Source: Mariniphaga sp964540165
GTDB lineage: Bacteria > Bacteroidota > Bacteroidia > Bacteroidales > Prolixibacteraceae
Direction: 5' to 3'
Length of the DNA stretch: 17,120 nucleotides
NCBI GenBank assembly: GCA_964540165.1
Contig: CAZILU010000063.1
Location: forward strand, 1 to 17,120
In this document: positions 10,001 to 15,014 of the stretch, one piece after another
Layout of the letters: the number at the start of each line of letters is the position of its first letter
Numbering within the stretch: the stretch's first letter is position 1
Translations under genes and position numbers: made by a program
The notes under the pieces: generated by a model
Seen by the model: only the letters and a program-made list of their open reading frames with translations
The model's database searches: none
Told to the model about the DNA's origin: nothing

Positions 10001-11136
10001 CAGGTCTGAGCAATAACGCATATCTTACCTCCAGTCGCTATAAAATTAATGTGTCGGTTGATCCCAAAAGTGGGTCGGTGGCATCTGCTGAAAATGATGG
10101 TGGGGGATCTGTTTCCGGATTCGACTATGGTACAACCATCAAAACGCTGGTTGATAACATCCATGTTCCTGCCGGGGCTACGTTGACGGTGATTGACGGG
10201 AATGGTGCTTATGTGCCTTATCAAATTCAGAACTTTGACACTACGTATGTAAGTGTTACGGTGAATCCGGATATTTTCTTCGATGTGGTAGCCGAAGATA
10301 ATGTAACAAGGATTGTATATCAGTTGCAGCCCAACACCTCGGAGAACGATGCATTCATCCTCTCCGATCTGTATGAGGTTTCACAGATGGATAATTTGAT
10401 CCATTTTGTGCCACGCGGCACCAATTTTGAGGCGTTCCTGGCCAACATTATCCCATCGTTGGGTGCCAGCCTGAAGCTGATCGACAAGATGGGATTTGAA
10501 CGGAAACAGGGCAATATCCGCGAAGATGATAAGGTGGTGGTGACCTCAGCCAACGGCCAGACTACCCGTGTTTATTACATCTCTTTTTTGGCTACAGCAA
10601 CGATTCCCCAAACTACTTACTTAGCCTATGTGTTGTCGGAAGCCTACTCGGTCAATCAAGTTGATTATATTATTGCTGCCGGACTGGCACCGCTGACTTC
10701 GGAAACACTGATGGATGAGTTTATCTCTTACCTCACACCGAGTATGGGGGCAACAATGGTTGTGGTTGACAAAAACGGTGAGGTGAGAACCTCAGGCGAT
10801 TTGAACGACGGCGATAAACTCGTGGTAACATCGGCGGATGGGAAAATCTCAACAGCCTATACGCTTACGCTCGATATCACCGCTAACGGGGCTATTGGAA
10901 TGCAGCAGCAAATCGCTGTCTTCCCGAATCCGGCCAGTAACAATCTGCATGTGCAAGGGGTGGAAACCGGTAATCGCATCCAGGTTTATAGTGTTGCCGG
11001 TACTCTCGTTTGTGAGATGAAGGCTCAAAGTACGCTTGAGGTGATCTCAATCGAACAGGTGCCTTCCGGTATGTTTGTGATCGTCGTGTGTGATGATCAG
11101 AAGGTGCTGGGACGTTTTAAGGCGATACGCAAATAG
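7099..11136 (+). CDS. Large secreted LTD/repeat protein with T9SS C-terminal domain
   Basis: This is a 1345-residue protein with a signal peptide (hydrophobic run to about residue 22, cleavage near VNA-QQ). Two lamin-tail-like domains are visible: ~35-285 (IITEVRMDAKNTSYVEVTN) and ~612-865 (FLEIYNPGNQPIDLRNYM). Between them are two copies of a module ending in a GDxLxxxSAxGxxxxYxLxV-like pattern (~303-378 and ~426-497) and a cadherin-like beta-sandwich (~500-603). After the second LTD come four more module copies at ~877, 975, 1086 and 1175. The end (~1270-1345) is a type A T9SS sorting domain beginning VFPNPASNNL, so the protein should be exported across the outer membrane and held at or released from the surface. 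No catalytic motif is seen. Binding or scaffolding is inference from position among sulfatases and glycosidases. ATG 7108 is an equally possible start. The last third is richer in G+C than the first. Confidence 0.88.
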   Translation: MITMKLKILLFLICFSGVVNAQQIVCDYPEDVINSLIITEVRMDAKNTSYVEVTNVGKEKIRLSEFKFGNLTPWSASSQVFDICYDGWNNSNQQYVFLPDRELEPGKSFVLTFAYDYSERHYKEGLGRQGGSEKTKQIGMYEAADKLIHVEERILGVLYDGDSVTTAYNDPEQLWHRGNFGYLFDQTQRGGTFYLEHHFAEGDSAIVDQIGGIFDSNGRNFPIHYDIAGVKGALEKSIVLRKANVKKGNIDFSSGRGIGLDDSEWMVIGMPEGYNIWRNVWWITGNHGDYTLDENTLEPLIEDIIVDFSAKKITVPWGIRRLDEIMRYMKKKPGVAWQYDLNPMQEDSLFRSIRTGDQLTIYVAGNTLYSEKFELEVKSPAPDDNMVIPIDHAYVRLPGETGPITTRAQSGILSWPRVTKHENGIDSITGVRFGLPFDLRSDTLLKYLEKPANASWEFVWADGIERPDLIDGDKLKIVSASGKVKEYYIQVQPYWPNNNADLSSITWPDIPAFYRGLFGWKGDTIPNFSSGATNYRIEVPFDVEGVPSLKAKTSYVNAEVKVSRAKSLSGSIQDRTVIFEVTAEDDTTQKSYSVELFKAKTADKIESFSAEPFISEFIGMYPSNGMSFLEIYNPGNQPIDLRNYMIAMDITTDLYNPIKVNTSWSYRYYRPGYIPGLKHVDQQTWTVSPKKMLPDPEVNPIVPGGGTFVLALIDVTEAQRPEMKDYFPKYDVQFADHKYTGHPNPWNEPVGRSPLLFNGNRKFTTFLYKVLNDSIKLGTKPIGDVNDFQVIDVLGMADDYWKVGNWQINVNGGAFSLIRKPNISHGNPEFAGSFGTNDDDCEWIYFSGNYQFSHIPIPARYAAVYGSLNQHYFIEPTYFRSTVNSSVYKVSDGFGPGESILGLKAGVNAAEFLANINKEDDNQTLTLISAADGAILGMDAVLSMNDKLVVVSADQQNTTVYRLDVTVAGLSNNAYLTSSRYKINVSVDPKSGSVASAENDGGGSVSGFDYGTTIKTLVDNIHVPAGATLTVIDGNGAYVPYQIQNFDTTYVSVTVNPDIFFDVVAEDNVTRIVYQLQPNTSENDAFILSDLYEVSQMDNLIHFVPRGTNFEAFLANIIPSLGASLKLIDKMGFERKQGNIREDDKVVVTSANGQTTRVYYISFLATATIPQTTYLAYVLSEAYSVNQVDYIIAAGLAPLTSETLMDEFISYLTPSMGATMVVVDKNGEVRTSGDLNDGDKLVVTSADGKISTAYTLTLDITANGAIGMQQQIAVFPNPASNNLHVQGVETGNRIQVYSVAGTLVCEMKAQSTLEVISIEQVPSGMFVIVVCDDQKVLGRFKAIRK

Positions 11137-11159
11137 TAAATAAATTTTGATTAGAAAAT

Positions 11160-11199
11160 GAAAGAGGGATAATTATTGAAAATTTCCCTCTTTCCTTTT
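11160..11199 (+). terminator. Intrinsic terminator after the LTD protein
   Basis: There is a perfect 10-bp inverted repeat, GAAAGAGGGA (11160-11169) and TCCCTCTTTC (11185-11194), with a 15-base loop. It is followed by C and four T residues. It lies 24 bases after the stop of the LTD protein and should end the sulfatase/LTD transcript. Confidence 0.82.
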
Positions 11200-11405
11200 A
11201 TCTGATTAAATTTTCATTTTGTGTATCTCATATCTCTTAAATGGCCTCTCCGGTTTCATAATGTTTTTCCGGCCCGATGGAACTCGTATAATTTTAATTC
11301 TGTTTGTTTGTGTCAGGAAAAGTCATGGTCGAATCATTTTTATTAAGATCATAAAAGTGGAAAGAGAAAGTTATTTTTATATGATCGTTAAATAAAAACT
11401 GGTTC

Positions 11406-11425
11406 TACTTCGAATTATCGAAGTA
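11406..11425. promoter_or_regulatory. Perfect 8-bp dyad, candidate operator
   Basis: TACTTCGA (11406-11413) and TCGAAGTA (11418-11425) are exact reverse complements around an ATTA centre. The site ends 43 bases before the propeller gene's ATG. No T-run follows on the + strand, so a protein-binding site or leader hairpin is more likely than a terminator. The binding factor is unknown. Confidence 0.4.
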
Positions 11426-11468
11426 AAAATTCCCGGAATTATTACGTCTAACTTTTAAATATTTGTAA

Positions 11469-12785
11469 ATGAAACATATAACTTCCTGTAGCTTGCTTTT
11501 TTTCTTCTTATTATCAATGATGATCTCATTGGCTCAATCCCAACATGCATCAAAAATAGCAAGGTCATTTATTGGTACTGAATATGAAGATTATTCCCAA
11601 GATATTTTAGTTAATAAACCGGATTATGTGGTATTTGTGCCAAAGAAGAAAAAATTCATAACCGGCGATACCTATAATGATCATTTTCAGGTTTTTACTA
11701 AACCCAACGGGATGCTTTTTGCTGTTTGGACCCAGGCTACCAAAGAGGGCGATATCGACCAGCATATCGCTTTTTCGAAAAGTAAGGATGATGGATTCAC
11801 CTGGAGTGAACCGGTGGTTCTGGCTGGTTCGAAAAATTATACAAATCCCCAACTGAGAGCCAGTTGGCAACAACCGATGGTCAGTAAGTCAGGCAGGATA
11901 TATCTCTTGTGGAATCAACAGGTGACCAGTCAGGGCCCTCATTGCGGTACTATGTTTGGTATCTATTCTGATAATGAAGGAGAGACCTGGTCATCGCCTC
12001 AACTGGTTCCAATGCAACGAATGGATCGGGATCCTGAAGATATTTTGATTCCCCCAAGTTGGTGTAACTGGCAGCGACCGTTAAGATTGGGTAAGGATGG
12101 AAAATATTTGGTTGGGGTTTCCCGGCACGGCAAGGCATCGTACGATAAAAAGAGAGTAACTTCGGTGGAGTTTCTTCAATTTAATAACATCGATGATAAT
12201 CCCGAAGTAAAGGACATCGAGTTGAGTTGGTTTGCAACGAATAAAGATGCTTTAGTTGTCGAACATGAAAAATTCAGACCCGTAGCTGAAGAAGCAAGCA
12301 TCGTAAAGCTTCCTGATGGAAGATTGTTTGCTCTGATGCGCACCAGTTCCGGCCATCCGTATTGGTCACAAAGTTTTGATGATGGTCAAAGCTGGAGTGA
12401 ACCTAAAGTTTTAAAGGATCGCGATGGTGGAACCCCATACCTGCACCCACGCTCTCCCTGTCCATTGTATGATTGGAAGGGCCCCGAGGCAGCCAGTGGT
12501 TACTATTTTGCACTGGTGCATCATACATTTGACTTCGATGCTGAAAGAGAATACCAAAATCGGGGACCACTCTATCTTATTGCAGGAAAATTTAACAAAA
12601 ATGCAGAACAACCGATAGAGTTTGCGCCAATGCAACTTTTTGCAGAACGTCCTTCCGGAAATTCATTCTATACCAGTTTAACCGTTGTTAATGGCAAAAC
12701 GACCCTTTGGTTTCCGGATAAAAAATTCTATCTATTGGGTAGAGTTATCGGAGATGAGTGGTTTAAAGATTTATTAGGCAATTAG
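11469..12785 (+). CDS. Sialidase-fold (BNR/Asp-box) propeller glycosidase-like protein
   Basis: This 438-residue protein has a signal peptide (hydrophobic residues ~8-22, cleavage around SLA-QSQ). Three Asp-boxes of the S-x-D-x-G-x-T-W type mark a six-bladed sialidase-type propeller: SKDDGFTW (105-112), SDNEGETW (167-174, Asn at the Asp position) and SFDDGQSW (302-309). A conserved acidic stretch, EEASIVKLPDG (Glu274/Glu275), sits where related enzymes carry a catalytic or structural Glu. The FRIP arginine motif of true GH33 sialidases is not visible; the equivalent N-terminal stretch reads DHFQVFTKPNG. It is therefore better called a sialidase-superfamily protein than a sialidase. It has no lipobox and no T9SS tail, so a soluble periplasmic location is likely. 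It leads a block with the beta-helix and GH95-like genes and probably shares their substrate. The exact activity is not known. Confidence 0.85.
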   Translation: MKHITSCSLLFFFLLSMMISLAQSQHASKIARSFIGTEYEDYSQDILVNKPDYVVFVPKKKKFITGDTYNDHFQVFTKPNGMLFAVWTQATKEGDIDQHIAFSKSKDDGFTWSEPVVLAGSKNYTNPQLRASWQQPMVSKSGRIYLLWNQQVTSQGPHCGTMFGIYSDNEGETWSSPQLVPMQRMDRDPEDILIPPSWCNWQRPLRLGKDGKYLVGVSRHGKASYDKKRVTSVEFLQFNNIDDNPEVKDIELSWFATNKDALVVEHEKFRPVAEEASIVKLPDGRLFALMRTSSGHPYWSQSFDDGQSWSEPKVLKDRDGGTPYLHPRSPCPLYDWKGPEAASGYYFALVHHTFDFDAEREYQNRGPLYLIAGKFNKNAEQPIEFAPMQLFAERPSGNSFYTSLTVVNGKTTLWFPDKKFYLLGRVIGDEWFKDLLGN

Positions 12786-12846
12786 TTTTATTTTTTTTTG
12801 TATTGGCATGTTGAAAAATTGATCGTATTTAGAATATATTCGAATC

Positions 12847-14967
12847 ATGATGAAGATAGTATTTTTCTTAATTTTAAAAATGGCAAAGATATTTCAAAAC
12901 GTTTTTTCAATTCTGGCGTTCAAACCCAATAGCCGGGCTCTGTTTTTTGTTTTTTTCTTAGGTCTCGTTAATTTTTTTTCTGCTCAATCCAAAGAGAATG
13001 TTCCTGAATTCCATTTTTCTGAATCTGGTCATTTTCGGGGAACATCTAATTTTGAGAATTTTAATGATAAAGATATATTTTCGATCACCATTCCCAATCC
13101 ATCGGATTTTACCGTACATACAGATGATGGTATGGCAATTAAAGCGACAGGTGGGATTGATACCACATGGGTACCCAATATTTGGACCGATTTTAAAACC
13201 GATAAGGCAAATTCGATCTTATATGATTACTCTTATGCCGGATATAAGAGCGGAGATGAAAGCATTCCGGATGTTGCTTTAAAGGCATCCATAACCGACT
13301 TTGGAGCCATTCCGAATGACACAATCGATGATACCCAGGCATTACAGGATGCGGTTGATTACGTGAACTCAATTGGAGGAGGTGCTGTTGATATACCCGT
13401 TGGAAAATTTTTATTGGGTGCGGGAGCTACTATCAAATTTGTAAAAATTCCTGAAAATGTAGTCATCAGAGGTAATGGGAATAGAGAAGATGGTTCTGTT
13501 TTTTTTATTACCAACCTGCTCTGTGAGGAATCGACCTGCTCCTCTGGTCAGGCGGCAATAATAACACAAAACGAAAAATTTGTTATTTATCCTTCAAAAA
13601 CAGTTACGGCAACTGCTGCTAAAGGAACAAATATTCTGTCTCTTAATAACACGAGCGGTTTAAAAGCCGGAGACGCGGGTAGAATCAGAATGTATAATCC
13701 TAATGTTGACGGAACCCGGACAAATGAGTTAAGTCTGCTTTTAACCAGTCCGTTAGAGCCTGAGTCTGAATGGTATAATTTTACTAAATATGCTCCATTC
13801 GAATGTGCATTTGAGATCGAGCAAGTTATCAATTCTACCACGGTTAAGCTTAAACAACCGTTGATGCAGGAGATATCTGTCGGCTGGTCTCCCCGGTTTG
13901 AGCTGTTGGATTTTGTTGAAGGCGTTGGCATTGAAAATCTTAGAATTGAGTCTGCTTTTTCCGGAGGCTATAGTCACCATAAAAATTGGGAAGTCGATTA
14001 TGGTTGGACTGCCATTGAATTTAATAATACAAGAAACAGCTGGATTCGAAACGTTGTGATTGACGATTTAACCCAGGATATAAATCTGAGCAATTCAATG
14101 AATATTACCGTTGAAGATATAATCGTTGAAGGGGAGTACGGGCATCATGGGATCAAAGCGAACAACAGTTGGTTTAACCTTGTCAGAAATTGCCGTGTGA
14201 AGACGTTTAGAACCCATCCGGTTGGAGTAGCAGGTATGGCACATGGCAATGTGTTTACCAATATTGTTATTGATCATTTAAATGGTATGATCGATTTCCA
14301 TGGGGGTGGATTTTCATCGAATAATCTGTTTGAACGAATGAATAATTCTCATGTGGATGGCGCCGGAGCTATACAAAACATGCCCCATTCCGGCCAGTTT
14401 AATACTTTCTGGAATATTGCAGGGAATGCTTCAGCGTCGGGAAAACCCGGATTCGATTTTTTTAGTGGCTTTTGGAACTATCCCAGCATAAGGAAGGAAC
14501 GTAGCGGGGGACAGTTTAGTTATGAGTGCTATAAGTTATACCCGAAAAGTATTATGGTCGGTGTTTATCATCCCGATATTAATATAACCGTAAATAAGTC
14601 TGCGAGCGACAGAGATGATGTCTGGCTGTACAATGAAGGATTTAACAAGCCAAATGTCTCCCCTTCGTCATTATATGAGGCTCAAAAGCAGTTAAGAGGA
14701 GCAATATTGGGGCATACGGATAAAGCCCTTCTAAAAGAAAAGACGAAATCAGGCATCATTTATCAAATGGCTGATAAGTTGTATTTCAAACGGGATATAG
14801 AAAATGGGTTAGTGGCAATTCATGATATTTCGGGCAAAAGAGTTGGTCATTATGCGGGGAGAATATATAAGGATAACACGGTCCCCGTTCGCCTAAAGCC
14901 AGGAATTTATTTTATTTCGGTTATTCAGAATAATGAGAGTTTCGTTCATAAGTTTATTTTCAAATGA
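12847..14967 (+). CDS. Secreted right-handed beta-helix (pectate-lyase-like) protein with T9SS-like tail
   Basis: This is a 706-residue protein. The signal peptide is the hydrophobic run before FFSAQS. The first ~11 residues from ATG 12847 look superfluous, and ATG 12880 may be the true start. After an N-terminal region ending in YDYSYAGYKSGDESIP comes the classic start of a pectate-lyase-3 beta-helix (ASITDFGAIPNDTIDDTQAL, residues ~147 on), followed by parallel coils rich in N, I and V through about residue 530. Such helices occur in polysaccharide lyases, GH28, GH141 and related groups; I could not place this one. His/Asp-rich stretches such as IDFHGGGFSSNN and EGEYGHHGIK are candidates for the active site. 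Residues ~640-706 resemble a T9SS C-terminal domain (VAIHDISGKRV, LKPGIYFISV, HKFIFK), but the usual PNP opening is missing. Gaps of 61 and 47 bases to its neighbours suggest an operon. Confidence 0.82.
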   Translation: MMKIVFFLILKMAKIFQNVFSILAFKPNSRALFFVFFLGLVNFFSAQSKENVPEFHFSESGHFRGTSNFENFNDKDIFSITIPNPSDFTVHTDDGMAIKATGGIDTTWVPNIWTDFKTDKANSILYDYSYAGYKSGDESIPDVALKASITDFGAIPNDTIDDTQALQDAVDYVNSIGGGAVDIPVGKFLLGAGATIKFVKIPENVVIRGNGNREDGSVFFITNLLCEESTCSSGQAAIITQNEKFVIYPSKTVTATAAKGTNILSLNNTSGLKAGDAGRIRMYNPNVDGTRTNELSLLLTSPLEPESEWYNFTKYAPFECAFEIEQVINSTTVKLKQPLMQEISVGWSPRFELLDFVEGVGIENLRIESAFSGGYSHHKNWEVDYGWTAIEFNNTRNSWIRNVVIDDLTQDINLSNSMNITVEDIIVEGEYGHHGIKANNSWFNLVRNCRVKTFRTHPVGVAGMAHGNVFTNIVIDHLNGMIDFHGGGFSSNNLFERMNNSHVDGAGAIQNMPHSGQFNTFWNIAGNASASGKPGFDFFSGFWNYPSIRKERSGGQFSYECYKLYPKSIMVGVYHPDINITVNKSASDRDDVWLYNEGFNKPNVSPSSLYEAQKQLRGAILGHTDKALLKEKTKSGIIYQMADKLYFKRDIENGLVAIHDISGKRVGHYAGRIYKDNTVPVRLKPGIYFISVIQNNESFVHKFIFK

Positions 14968-15014
14968 CTCAATAGTAACATCACTAAATAGATAAAACCA
15001 AAAATCAAATGTAG

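Larger units (their letters stand above)
11137..11468. other. Intergenic region between two gene blocks
   Basis: No plausible gene lies in these 332 bases. They hold a strong terminator at the left end, a GATCATA/TATGATC inverted pair (11347-11353 and 11380-11386) and a perfect 8-bp dyad (11406-11425) shortly before the propeller gene. No exact TAnnTTTG -7 element was found, so the promoter of the downstream block was not located. Confidence 0.7.

Noticed and set aside
12424..12618. Alternative-frame 64-codon frame inside the propeller gene
   Set aside because: It overlaps conserved propeller coding sequence and has no independent support.
11469..12785. Calling the propeller protein a GH33 sialidase
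   Set aside because: Asp-boxes alone are not specific and the FRIP arginine motif is missing.
12786..12810. T-run after the propeller gene, possible terminator
   Set aside because: No stem-loop precedes it, so transcription probably continues into the beta-helix gene.
12832..12845. Short palindromes GAATATATTC and ATTCGAAT before the beta-helix gene
   Set aside because: They are short, overlapping and AT-rich, and they do not match the 11406 dyad beyond the TTCGAA core.
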